64,000 nucleotides of DNA. Origin: Microcoleus sp. CAWBG506 (GTDB taxonomy: Bacteria; Cyanobacteriota; Cyanobacteriia; Cyanobacteriales; Microcoleaceae). The notes beneath the pieces were generated by a model. That model worked only from the letters and a program-made list of their open reading frames with translations. It was not told the origin of the DNA and searched no databases. Within the stretch, counting starts at the first letter, position 1; every line of letters begins with the position of its first letter. The position numbers and the translations under genes are program-made. Of this stretch, positions 8,984-17,445 are shown piece by piece. Location: positions 20,124-84,123 of the forward strand of contig JAHREW010000028.1 of assembly GCA_020883125.1 (NCBI GenBank), given 5' to 3'.

Positions 8984-9214
8984 CATTGGTGTCAACTTAA
9001 GCCTGAAAGCCTTGATAAATGTCGTTTTTACCATAGTCCAGATCCCCCTAAATCCCCCTTAAAAAGGGGAGTAGGGGTTGACTTTGAGTAAGTTCTTGTC
9101 CCCCCCTTAAAAAGGGGAGTAGGGGTTGAGTAGGGGGCAAGAATGCGGGGGGATCTAGGCTTAACAGTCAAACAGCATTATGTGACTGGGTTTGACGTTA
9201 AGTTGACACCAATG
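8984..9214. mobile_element. 231-bp MITE with 17-bp terminal inverted repeats and 9-bp target duplication
   Basis: The left end cattggtgtcaacttaa (8984-9000) is the exact complement of the right end at 9198-9214. Both are bounded by the direct repeat gacatctcc (8975-8983 and 9215-9223), a clean target-site duplication. There is no coding capacity. The interior holds two copies of a poly-C/poly-G hairpin unit (cccccttaaaaaggggagta, near 9053 and 9104). The element sits exactly at the translation start of the cyanobacteriochrome/GGDEF gene. Confidence 0.85.
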
Positions 9215-9223
9215 GACATCTCC

Positions 9224-9583
9224 ATGTTCCTTTCCTTTTCTCAACCCACTTTGTACCAGTCTAACCTGCTATCTGTATGTATTGCTACAGTAATTTATTA
9301 TTGGTAGGTGCTAAATAGCATAGATTGTGGCTTTCTTACATCAAGCTTTTTATCACATATCTGTTAAGTTTAATTAAGTTTAATTAAGTGGATTTACTTA
9401 GTTAGCAAATCGGGGCTTGCTACCCCCTTGATGATTCGGCGTTTGAAACTAAGAGATAAAAGGGGTATTTAAGCCGGATTTAGTCTGAATCGGTAACTGG
9501 TGATTTGTCGGCGCATAGAACACTTAATTAACCAGGTTATAGTTAATCTTGCCAGTAAACTTATTGGCAAACAATTGGTGAAG
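9224..9583. other. Intergenic region between the DGC gene and the DHH gene
   Basis: About 360 bp without a gene. It should hold the original promoter and ribosome-binding site of the DGC gene (aaggaaaggaac on the minus strand next to 9224). A short direct repeat, gtttaatta, occurs twice around 9367-9390. No hairpin of note. Confidence 0.4.
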
Positions 9584-10855
9584 TTAATTATGATAAACAG
9601 GATTGTCTGTAGGACTAATTAATTTCAGTAATTTTTGCTTAATCTGAGCATCAAATACTTCCCATTTCAGTCTTGCATAATCGCTATTGTCATTACCACC
9701 AGAAAGAAATCCTACGGGAATTTCAAAACCTCCAGCTTGACTTCTGCCTCCACCAAAAAAGCGTCCTTGCGAGTCCTGACCGAAAGCTTCTTTAATAAAT
9801 TCATCAGGATCGAGAGTGAGTTTAGTAGTTCGCAGGGAGCCAATTACTACTTCAATTTCCTCGTCTTTGTCGTGAACAATTGCATAGACAACGGCTGTGT
9901 GTACGTTCTCCTCTGTGACTAAAAAGTCCGCTGCTTGGGGAATAGAATCGCGATCGTCATAGCGGAGATAGCCGATACCTGCGATGGAAAAATTATTTTG
10001 GACAATGCGGTGTTTGAGCGATCGCTCGATCGCATCCATCACCCATTTAGAGCGAGAGGACTGCAACACCGCATTCAGCAACTGGGGGTCATAAAACCTA
10101 CTCAAATAAGCCGCAGCTAAGAAATCTTCCTCCTCAGCTTGTCGGAGAGCGTTGGTATCCGATCGCAAACCGTGCATCAAAGCCGTAGCACACTTAATAT
10201 GCTGGCTGAGACTACCATCAAGATTTAGGATTCCTGCTTGCAAATATTCCGTAAAAATCGTGGCTGTAGCGCGGATTTGGGGGCGCAAATCCGCAAATTC
10301 TGCATTCATTTCTCCTTGAAAACTGTGGTGGTCTATAACTGCTGCGATCGGAATTCCTGCCCCTAAAACCAGATCGGTTAACTGGCAAGTAGTGCCTTGA
10401 TTATCGATAAAAACACAGCCCTTATACGCAGATAAATCCTTAGTTTTTGCCGTTTCCACAGTCCACCTTTGCAACGGTAAACCAGTCAATTTAACTAAAG
10501 CAATATTTTCTTGGTGACTGAGGGCTCCTGCATAGATAAGATCGCAGTGAATGTCGTACTGTTCGGCAATTAATTTGTAAGTCCAAGCACTCGAAAGTGC
10601 GTCGGGGTCTGGGAAATCTTGCAGTAAGATTAACTGGCGCTGGCCGCGGTGTCGATCGAACATTTGGCGCAACAGTTCTACTTGGCGATCGGCCCTAGGG
10701 TCTGAAAATCTTCTGGAGCGACTCTCATCGACGGGAACTTCAGCTTTGCTGCGCCGTTTACCAGCACTATTTGATACTACAACTTCATCATTAGATTCTA
10801 GTTGAACCTGGTTGTTTACCGAGGTTGTACCAGAAGAGTTAGGGGGGTCTTTCAT
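9584..10855 (-). CDS. DHH-family phosphoesterase (NrnA/RecJ-like)
   Basis: About 423 residues from the ATG at 10855; a TTG at 10906 would add 17 residues, and neither has a clear Shine-Dalgarno sequence. The N-terminal 60 residues are polar and basic. The DHH core has LLQDFPDPDALSSAW (metal motif I), FIDNQGTT and the name motif VIDHHSFQG. The C-terminal DHHA1 domain ends with FFGGGRSQAGG, the nucleotide-binding glycine loop. Relatives degrade short oligonucleotides, dephosphorylate pAp or cleave cyclic dinucleotides; which of these applies cannot be told. The nearby upstream diguanylate cyclase makes a dinucleotide role attractive but unproven. Confidence 0.85.
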   Translation of the reverse strand: MKDPPNSSGTTSVNNQVQLESNDEVVVSNSAGKRRSKAEVPVDESRSRRFSDPRADRQVELLRQMFDRHRGQRQLILLQDFPDPDALSSAWTYKLIAEQYDIHCDLIYAGALSHQENIALVKLTGLPLQRWTVETAKTKDLSAYKGCVFIDNQGTTCQLTDLVLGAGIPIAAVIDHHSFQGEMNAEFADLRPQIRATATIFTEYLQAGILNLDGSLSQHIKCATALMHGLRSDTNALRQAEEEDFLAAAYLSRFYDPQLLNAVLQSSRSKWVMDAIERSLKHRIVQNNFSIAGIGYLRYDDRDSIPQAADFLVTEENVHTAVVYAIVHDKDEEIEVVIGSLRTTKLTLDPDEFIKEAFGQDSQGRFFGGGRSQAGGFEIPVGFLSGGNDNSDYARLKWEVFDAQIKQKLLKLISPTDNPVYHN

Positions 10856-10912
10856 AAAAATTTTTGAACTTTTGAACTCTAGAACTGAAAACTCAACACT
10901 CAACAATCCTAC

Positions 10913-10945
10913 AAAAAAACCCCCGCGCTTGCGCTGACAGGGGCT
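10913..10945 (-). terminator. Intrinsic terminator after the HNH gene
   Basis: Read on the minus strand, a GC-rich hairpin (GCCCCTGTCAGCGC.. GCGCGGGGG) is followed by TTTTTTT (complement of 10913-10919). It begins directly after the HNH stop codon. Confidence 0.7.
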
Positions 10946-11443
10946 TTAAAGACCGATTACATATTTTTGCCATTCTTGGTGCATACCGCTCTTAACGTGT
11001 TTAGTCACTTCAAAATAAAGACCGCTGTAAGGTTTCCGAGGCGGATATCGCAAGAGCATTCCGGCTTCTTTCGGCGTTCGGCTGCCTTTTTTGACATTGC
11101 AGCGCATACAGGCGGTGACGAGGTTTTCCCAAGATTCACCTCCTCCGCGCGATCGAGGAATCACATGATCGAGGGTTAAATCATCCCCAGTGTAACTACA
11201 GTATTGACAAGAGTGGGCATCCCGGTGCAAGATATTCCGGCGGGTGAGTGGAATATCCTTGTAGGGAACTCGGACATAATGCCGCAGTCGAATCACTGTC
11301 GGTAGCGGGAAATTAGGCGCAATAAATTTCCCGTTGTGTTCTACCTGCTCAGCTTTTCCTTTCAGCAACAAAACTACTGCCCTTCGCCAATTGGTGATGT
11401 TAAGGGGTTCGTAGGAGACGTTCAGCACCAGAACATTGCCCAT
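10946..11443 (-). CDS. HNH endonuclease family protein
   Basis: 165 residues. Residues 1-65 are a beta-rich lead (VLVLNVSYEPLNITNWRRAVVLLLKGKAEQVEH), and residues 75-125 are the HNH domain: two zinc CxxC pairs (CQYC, CMRC) around LTLDHVIPRSRGGGESWENLV, with DH, the central N and a terminal N-x-x-K-G. This arrangement is the widespread cyanobacterial/actinobacterial HNH protein rather than a restriction enzyme with a methylase. DNA cleavage is expected from the fold; the cellular role is unknown. It has its own terminator, so it is probably monocistronic. Confidence 0.88.
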   Translation of the reverse strand: MGNVLVLNVSYEPLNITNWRRAVVLLLKGKAEQVEHNGKFIAPNFPLPTVIRLRHYVRVPYKDIPLTRRNILHRDAHSCQYCSYTGDDLTLDHVIPRSRGGGESWENLVTACMRCNVKKGSRTPKEAGMLLRYPPRKPYSGLYFEVTKHVKSGMHQEWQKYVIGL

Positions 11444-11787
11444 TGTTGATTATTAAGCGAGAATATTTTCACCGATGGTAACACAGGTTCCAAATTTAGG
11501 GGGGCGAGATCAGCAATGATTGAGTCTCAACACAAAAATGAAAAAATACCAGGTTTAGCCTCTAGAGTCCAGCAGATGCTTGTGGGGGTGAATTATTTTC
11601 TGGCCCGGAGAGTAAGTGGGCGAGGATTTCTGTCGAGATTTTAGACCTGATGAGTCCAGTAGCAGGGATGGGGAAAAAGTTTGCCCATATTTTGATTTTT
11701 TTCCCTAAATCCCTAATCTTCCCGGCAAGCACCAGTTTAAGTTTTTAGACTAGGAATAACCTTCGATCGCCTGCCTGATTAATTCCC
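11444..11787. other. Intergenic region before the COP23 gene
   Basis: 344 bp with no open frame of note. It contains the divergent promoters of the HNH gene and the COP23-like gene. No strong hairpin or repeat was seen. Confidence 0.4.
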
Positions 11788-12249
11788 ATGAAATTTTGGC
11801 TCTTAAAGTCAGTTTTTAGCGCGTCAATAATAGCGATCGCCCCGATTCTAACAAACATTCCCGCTTTCGCTCAAACAGATTCATTCTTCTGCGGGGCTGC
11901 TGGTAGCCATCCAGCCACAATTGCTGACCAACAAGGCAAAAATATTCCCGTTATTTTGTGGGTGACAGACAACTATTTCAATGAATCCGGCGAAGATGCG
12001 ATTACTCGGTGTACGCGAGTTTCAGCAATTCTCAACAATGCCCAATCCCAGGGAAACTGGGACAATATTGTCACAGCAGGTGCATCCCGTACAGGTCAAC
12101 CGATTATTTGTGCTGCGAATCCTCAAGACGGTTCCTGTAGGTTATTATATCAGATACCGAAAGGGCAAAATCCTGAACAAGCGAGACAAGAACTATTAAG
12201 AAGAATCAAAAATCCTAATTTAAGTATTCCACCTATTAAAGTAAATTAA
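11788..12249 (+). CDS. COP23-domain secreted protein
   Basis: 153 residues. Residues 1-29 are a signal peptide with a predicted cut after IPAFAQ. The mature part fits the COP23 (circadian oscillating polypeptide) domain: SFFCGAAG start, IPVILWVTDNYF, CTRVSAILNNAQSQGNW, and the paired cysteines near IICAANPQDGSCRLLYQIPKG. COP23 was described as a rhythmic membrane-associated protein of a Synechococcus strain; its molecular function is not known. It faces the AAA/WD40 gene convergently, with only 26 bp between the stops. Confidence 0.85.
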   Translation: MKFWLLKSVFSASIIAIAPILTNIPAFAQTDSFFCGAAGSHPATIADQQGKNIPVILWVTDNYFNESGEDAITRCTRVSAILNNAQSQGNWDNIVTAGASRTGQPIICAANPQDGSCRLLYQIPKGQNPEQARQELLRRIKNPNLSIPPIKVN

Positions 12250-12275
12250 TAGTTATTAATTATTAGTGATTTTAA

Positions 12276-15251
12276 CTACTGACAAAGACTTGAAACTCTT
12301 GTCAAATACTCTGGTTGATTGGTGAAAAATTTGCAACTTTCTTTCAGTAATTCTTCTAAACTTTCAACTTCCCTCAACCAGACAGTACCATTGCTTCCAG
12401 CCACAGCAATTTGCTTTCCATCGCGACTCCAACTGACACTAACAACATTCTCTGCAAACTCAAATTGAGCAACTTGTCGCCCTGCTAAATTCCACAACCG
12501 CACTGTCTTATCAATTCCCACGGTAGCAAGCCGTTCTCCATCGGGGCTAAAACTAATTGATTTCGCATCTAAATGCAAAGTTTGAAATTCATTCACTAAT
12601 TCTTGCTTTGACAAATTCCACAACCCAATTTTGCCATTCAATGTTACTGTAGCAAAGCGCTGCTGCTGTTGGTTGAGACTGAAACTAATGCCGATCGCCT
12701 CAACGGGCAGTTTTTTGATTAACTTACCAGATGAATTCCAAATGCGCACCGTAGATTTGCCATCTAAAGTAGTTAAAAAATCCCCTGTTTGACTAAAATT
12801 AACGCTTCTAACTAAGCCGTTATGACCAGGCAAAAAAATTGGCATCAATCTAGTTTTTGGGATTGGAGAAATCTGCCAAAGAGCAGCATTACTTTCTATT
12901 CCAGCAGCAGCTAAAAACTTGCTATCCGGGCTAAAACTAATGCTAGTAACCGAGCCTGACATGGCTTGAAATTCGTAGATTTTTTTTCCCGATAAATCCC
13001 ATAACTTAACTTTGCTATCTTTACCAGCAGTTGCTAAAGTTTTGCCATCGGGACTAAAGCTTAACATATTTATCGACTTTTGGAAAGCTTTCCATTCAGA
13101 AACTTTTTGCCCAGATAAGCTCCAAATCCGCACGCTATCGTCTACTCCTGCGGTCGCTATAATTTGGCTATCTGGGGAAAAAGCCACACTGGTAATAGCA
13201 CCCTTGTGAGCTTTCCAATTCATCTTTCTGAGTGGCAGAGTAGATTGTTGAATCTGCTGTTTTTCATTACTAACTTTATCGAGAATCACTTGTAAAGCTA
13301 ACAGCGGTCTAGTGGCAGGATATAGTTCTAAATGAGGTTGATTTTTTACCAAATTTTTCAAGGCTTTTCCGGAGGCGATCGCCCGTAGTAAAGCCTCTGA
13401 CAAAGCTTGACTATTTTCAGTCTTCTGAGACACAGCTAAAAGTAAAGCATCACTACCAGTTTGTTCAATTTCGATACTAGCTTGTGCTAGTTTAAACCGC
13501 TGGTAAGCGAGAGTTGAAAAACCGATCGCCCCCGCCAAAGATACAGCAAGCACCGCAGAACCAAGACCGATCCACTGTTTAGCCTTTTGTTTGGCAGCTT
13601 CTGTTTCTAACTGAGCTTTTTGGGCATCATTGACAGCTTCTTTGATTTCTAGTTTAGTAGCTTCTAAGAGCTGATTTTGATCTGTCAACATCAGTTTTTG
13701 ACTGGCTGTTAAAAACTGAAAATCTTCATTTCTCAAACTTTTTTCTGCTGCCCAAATTAACGCTGATTGTAAATATTTACCTTGCAAAAGTTGTGAATTG
13801 TCTTGACATTTAGAATTAAACCATGCTTTAATAGCAGAGGAGTACGGAGCCAATTGATCTAATTTATTTTGGATAATAGTGGCGTTAAATATAGCTTCAT
13901 AAATAGGATTAGCTAGTGTTAGTTTATTACCGCTCTTAACTATTAATCCAGTCAAGCGCAATTCCATTTGTTCCGCACTGCCATCAGGGATAACTTCAAC
14001 TTGCTGTAAAATTTGCTGATATAATCCGAGTCTCCTGACAATGCGCTGGTTTTCTTTAAACAGGCGATCGCGAATTGTTGACAAATGTTCCGGCACATCT
14101 TGAAATTCCCAATTATCCACAATTTTTAAACGCACCACTTTCTCCACCCAATCTTTAGGATTATTGAGTTGCTGTTTTTGCCCATGGGTAAAATTTTTGA
14201 GTTGCTCTTTCTCAGTCTGGGGCAAATTTTTGAGTTGCTCTTTCTCAGTCTGGGTAAAATTTTTGACTTCCTCTTTCTCAGTCTGGGTAAAATTTTTGAC
14301 TTCCTCTTTCTCAGTCTGGGTAAAATTTTTGACTTCCTCTTTCTCAGTCTGGGTAAAATTTTTGACTTCTTCTTTCTCAGTCTGGGTAAAATTTTTGACT
14401 TCTTCTTTCTCCCCCCCTTGGTAAGGGGGGGCTGGGGGGGGTAAATCCCGGATTAAATGTGAATTTTCCAAGAGAAGTTTGCAAAGCTTTTGAGTCAAAA
14501 AAGGTTGCCCTCCAGTCCAAGACAAAACCTCTCGCAAAACTTCTTGATAACTATCTGTAATATCAGCCAACCCTGCTGCTAGCGGTTGCGATTCTCTTTC
14601 GTCAAAACCAGTTAATTCGATCGCCTTGCCAATATTAAATGGGGTGTTATTGCTGGCATTCTTGTCCTGACACAAATCCGTCGGTGATGCTACTCCTAAA
14701 AGCGCCCACGTTAGGCGATCGAATTCTGAATTATTGGCACGTTTATTGTAGCACGATCGAATTAACGCTAAAAAATCGTCGGCGCAAAAATCTAGGGCGA
14801 GAATGCTATCGATTTCATCAATAAAAATGACAATGTTACTGGCAATATTGGCTAACAGTACAGTTTCTATGAATTCGCTCAATCTTTGAACTGGGGCTAA
14901 AAAATTGCGATCGCGCCACCAAGTCCGCACGTTGACAACATCTGACAGATTAAAATTATTTTCGAGAATGCGGAGAAGACCAGCATACCACTGTTCGGGA
15001 GTCACGCCGCGGTTGCCAATTTCCGAAATGTCGATCGCCGCACAAGCAATTCCGTCATTTCTCAGCCGTTGAATTGTCCGCACCTGCAAGCTAGATTTGC
15101 CCATTTGGCGAGAATTTAAAACATAACACAATTCCCCGGCTTTCAATCCGTTATAGAAGTCGTCGTCTGCGTGCCGTTTCACATAATTGGGATCATTATT
15201 GGTGAGACTCCCGCCGACTTGATAATAACTGGGTTTGGTGGTAAAATTCAT
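12276..15251 (-). CDS. AAA-like domain protein with C-terminal WD40 propeller
   Basis: 991 residues. Residues 1-280 are the cyanobacterial AAA-like (AAA_35) ATPase: YQVGGSLTNNDPNYVKR, the P-loop variant LNSRQMGKSSLQVRT, Walker B IVIFIDEIDSIL, and WTGGQPFLTQKLCKLL. Residues about 285-365 are an unusual insertion: PPPAPPYQGG, then repeated 11-mers EKEEVKNFTQT. A winged/helical segment follows (DNWEFQDVPEHLSTIRDRL), then a membrane-spanning helix (GLGSAVLAVSLAGAIGFST) and about seven WD40 blades (AFSPDSQIIATAGVDDSVRIW and similar). Such STAND-like proteins are seen as signal-sensing scaffolds. A decayed paralog lies at 21979-23935. Confidence 0.88.
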   Translation of the reverse strand: MNFTTKPSYYQVGGSLTNNDPNYVKRHADDDFYNGLKAGELCYVLNSRQMGKSSLQVRTIQRLRNDGIACAAIDISEIGNRGVTPEQWYAGLLRILENNFNLSDVVNVRTWWRDRNFLAPVQRLSEFIETVLLANIASNIVIFIDEIDSILALDFCADDFLALIRSCYNKRANNSEFDRLTWALLGVASPTDLCQDKNASNNTPFNIGKAIELTGFDERESQPLAAGLADITDSYQEVLREVLSWTGGQPFLTQKLCKLLLENSHLIRDLPPPAPPYQGGEKEEVKNFTQTEKEEVKNFTQTEKEEVKNFTQTEKEEVKNFTQTEKEEVKNFTQTEKEQLKNLPQTEKEQLKNFTHGQKQQLNNPKDWVEKVVRLKIVDNWEFQDVPEHLSTIRDRLFKENQRIVRRLGLYQQILQQVEVIPDGSAEQMELRLTGLIVKSGNKLTLANPIYEAIFNATIIQNKLDQLAPYSSAIKAWFNSKCQDNSQLLQGKYLQSALIWAAEKSLRNEDFQFLTASQKLMLTDQNQLLEATKLEIKEAVNDAQKAQLETEAAKQKAKQWIGLGSAVLAVSLAGAIGFSTLAYQRFKLAQASIEIEQTGSDALLLAVSQKTENSQALSEALLRAIASGKALKNLVKNQPHLELYPATRPLLALQVILDKVSNEKQQIQQSTLPLRKMNWKAHKGAITSVAFSPDSQIIATAGVDDSVRIWSLSGQKVSEWKAFQKSINMLSFSPDGKTLATAGKDSKVKLWDLSGKKIYEFQAMSGSVTSISFSPDSKFLAAAGIESNAALWQISPIPKTRLMPIFLPGHNGLVRSVNFSQTGDFLTTLDGKSTVRIWNSSGKLIKKLPVEAIGISFSLNQQQQRFATVTLNGKIGLWNLSKQELVNEFQTLHLDAKSISFSPDGERLATVGIDKTVRLWNLAGRQVAQFEFAENVVSVSWSRDGKQIAVAGSNGTVWLREVESLEELLKESCKFFTNQPEYLTRVSSLCQ
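14164..14411 (-). repeat. 33-bp minisatellite inside the AAA/WD40 gene
   Basis: About 7.5 tandem units of 33 bp; the clear ones begin at 14197, 14230, 14263, 14296, 14329 and 14362, with a degenerate unit at 14164 and a partial one at 14395. Each encodes the 11-mer EKEEVKNFTQT or a near variant. The period is a multiple of three, so copy-number changes stay in frame. Confidence 0.9.
14411..14441. repeat. Intergenic-type C/G palindrome inserted in a coding region
   Basis: A run of C, then ttggtaa, then runs of G: the same kind of poly-C/poly-G palindrome seen between genes (9053, 25650, 25720, 20945). Here it is translated as PPPAPPYQGG, just upstream in reading order of the minisatellite. 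Confidence 0.75.
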
Positions 15252-15325
15252 AAATTAGTTCGGCGGTTGAAACCGCTCCTTGTCAAACAAAGTCCGCCTG
15301 CGCGGACTGAAGAATCGAGGCGGTA
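15252..15325. repeat. Hairpin repeat between divergent genes
   Basis: Two small hairpins, gcggttgaaaccgc near 15265 and agtccgcctgcgcggact near 15290. They are similar in style to the nested hairpins at 35557-35710. They lie in the divergent promoter region. Confidence 0.5.
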
Positions 15326-15367
15326 TAAAAGCACAATTTTGTATGATACATAGTACCATAATACAAG

Positions 15368-16111
15368 ATGCAAACTGATTGGATTGGATATGACCACGAC
15401 AAAGACAAGTTAAGAACCGAAATTTGGTCTTTGCTGAAGCAGCAAGCCGCATCTGTTGGCGATCCGTTTGGGCATATTCCAAATTTTGTTGGGGCCGAGT
15501 TGGCGGCGGAAAAGTTGGCAAGTTTATCGATTTGGCAACAGGCAAAAACGATTAAGTGTAATCCTGATTCGGCGCAAATTCCGGTGCGGATGCGGGCTTT
15601 GCAAGATGGAAAACGCCTGTATATGGCAGTACCGCGCTTGACAGACGAGCGCTGTTTTGTTGAGTTGACTGCTGAGGATTTACAGAGGCAAAATGTATCT
15701 ATTACTCAAGGTGCGATCGCCCGTAAAGCCCTCGCTTGTGGCAAATTGGTAAGTTTTGCAGAAATGGAGCCGATTGATTTAGTAATTGTCGGCTGTGTGG
15801 GGGTGGCGCGCAATGGGGGAAGAACTGGAAAAGGTGCAGGATTTGCTGATTTGGAATTGGCTATGTTGCAGGAATTCGGGTTAGTAGAAATTGATACTCC
15901 GATTGTGACTACAGTGCATTATTTGCAAGTAGTTGCAGATTTGCATTTCCCAATGCAGGCTCACGATTGGGCGTTGAATTGGATTGTGACTGCTGAGGAG
16001 GTAATTGAAACTAATACAATTTATCCGCGTCCCATCGGGTTAGACTGGGATAGTATACGGCAGGAACAGTTGGAACAAATTCCGATTTTGCGAAAAATTA
16101 GGCGACTTTAA
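15368..16111 (+). CDS. 5-formyltetrahydrofolate cyclo-ligase-like protein
   Basis: 247 residues. It resembles the long 5-FCL/MTHFSD group: N-terminal helical part with FGHIPNFVGAELAAEKLASL, then KCNPDSAQIPVRMRALQDGKRLYMAVPRL, and the nucleotide-binding end IVGCVGVARNGGRTGKGAGFADLE, which matches the GxGxGYYDR-like loop of 5-FCL proteins. True 5-FCL converts 5-formyl-THF to methenyl-THF using ATP. The C-terminal TTVHYLQVVADLHFPMQAHDWALNWI is typical of this subgroup, whose activity is not established, so the enzyme name is tentative. Confidence 0.75.
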   Translation: MQTDWIGYDHDKDKLRTEIWSLLKQQAASVGDPFGHIPNFVGAELAAEKLASLSIWQQAKTIKCNPDSAQIPVRMRALQDGKRLYMAVPRLTDERCFVELTAEDLQRQNVSITQGAIARKALACGKLVSFAEMEPIDLVIVGCVGVARNGGRTGKGAGFADLELAMLQEFGLVEIDTPIVTTVHYLQVVADLHFPMQAHDWALNWIVTAEEVIETNTIYPRPIGLDWDSIRQEQLEQIPILRKIRRL

Positions 16112-16208
16112 GAGACTGTTGGCGAATTAAAAAAGGGTGAAGAGTGATAATAAATTATTTAATATGCTGGCTGATTACACAGTCATTCTGCCTATTCACG
16201 AGGTCGAA

Positions 16209-16320
16209 ATCTGAGGGGTAAAACCCCTCAGATTAATTCCGGTTATATCGGAATGATTTAACCTTACTAGGACACTCTTGACACAGAGAAAGAGAAGAGA
16301 GAAATAATAATTCCTATGTC
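16209..16320. repeat. Hairpin plus dispersed repeat copy 1
   Basis: Perfect hairpin atctgaggggt/acccctcagat at 16209-16233, then ttccggttatatcggaatga and about 60 bp after it. The second part recurs at 33345-33440 (inverted), 40267-40371 and 53934-54034. The hairpin may terminate the convergent genes on either side. Confidence 0.7.
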
Positions 16321-16382
16321 TACTGATTTGAGATCAGATATTCCCCAACAGTCTATTTATAGCCGCCGGAATTGATTTGTTT

Positions 16383-17348
16383 CTAGTTCTCCTTCAAAAC
16401 AACTTTGAGATCGGACAAACCTGTAAGTTTTTCGGTCACAGGTTCCTCTTGAATGCGGGGTACAAACACAGTTAACCCCCCCGGTACACACTCAATCGAC
16501 AGCGGTGTCATGCCGATAATTTCCCCATCTAAAACAACTTTTTGAGGTGGATCGGTAGTAATTTTGATCTTTTTGGCTCGCATATAACCGATGTCATCCC
16601 GATCGCTAGCATTTCCAGTCAAAGCAGTTTGCAATAGATGATAAGAAGCTGCGATCGCCCCAGCTTTATTCACAGGTGCCACCAGCGTCACATCCAGCAA
16701 ACCATCATCAAAAATAATCCCCGCCGGCCCTTGAGCTAAAATAGAAGTAGGCGGCGCGGCATTCGCCACCGTAACAGCCACAGCAGTAACACTGACTATC
16801 TTATCTTCAGTTTCGATTTCCGCTTCAAACCTTTCTAAGTTATTTAACTGTTTAATCCCCGACAAAACATAAGCCAACATTCCCCAGCGATTTTTCATTT
16901 CGCGATCGGCTAATTCCACAGTTTCCGCCTCAAAACCAACTCCCGCCAACAAAACCATCGGCAGTTCACCGTTGCAAATACCAGCATCCACCACCCGCGT
17001 TAGGCCTCCCAAAATCGTTTCGCAGGCTGTTTGAATTGTATTGGGCAGATCTAAAGCATTTGCAAAAGCATTTGCAGTTCCCCGCGAAATAATGCCCAAG
17101 GGAATATTTGTGCCGACAATCGCACCCGCAACCGCCGACAAAGTACCATCACCGCCGGAAGCAATAATGGACTCAACACCTCTAGAAACCGCTTTTTGGG
17201 CGATTTCGGCTGCATCTAATTCAGGTGTTGTCAGCCGAATATCCAAGTCGATCTCAGATTCCAAAAGTTGCTGAATGAAAGCTAAATCTTGGTCGGGATC
17301 GGTTTGACCGGCCGCGGGATTAAAAATTAGGCAAGCAGAACGTTTCAT
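16383..17348 (-). CDS. YegS/BmrU-family lipid kinase (diacylglycerol kinase-like)
   Basis: 321 residues, standard size. It has the catalytic domain of diacylglycerol/sphingosine kinases: NPAAGQTDPDQDL near the start, the nucleotide loop IASGGDGTLSAVAGAIVG, LGIISRGTANAFANALDLP, and later VVLDGEIIGMTPLSIECVPGGL near the C-terminus. It should phosphorylate a lipid alcohol such as diacylglycerol with ATP at the inner membrane face; the exact substrate is unknown. The gene lies 97 bp downstream of the metallophosphoesterase on the same strand, so the two may be co-transcribed. Confidence 0.9.
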   Translation of the reverse strand: MKRSACLIFNPAAGQTDPDQDLAFIQQLLESEIDLDIRLTTPELDAAEIAQKAVSRGVESIIASGGDGTLSAVAGAIVGTNIPLGIISRGTANAFANALDLPNTIQTACETILGGLTRVVDAGICNGELPMVLLAGVGFEAETVELADREMKNRWGMLAYVLSGIKQLNNLERFEAEIETEDKIVSVTAVAVTVANAAPPTSILAQGPAGIIFDDGLLDVTLVAPVNKAGAIAASYHLLQTALTGNASDRDDIGYMRAKKIKITTDPPQKVVLDGEIIGMTPLSIECVPGGLTVFVPRIQEEPVTEKLTGLSDLKVVLKEN

Positions 17349-17445
17349 AAATAATTCCTAACAGGTAAGCTTGATTTTTGAGCAGCAATTCTGTCAGCGA
17401 TGCCGAAGCCAGAGATGAAAAAACACCCAGAGTGCTGGATAGATC

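Noticed and set aside
14164..14444. Two plus-strand frames of Phe/Leu/Ser repeats
   Set aside because: Shadows of the 33-bp minisatellite in the AAA/WD40 gene.
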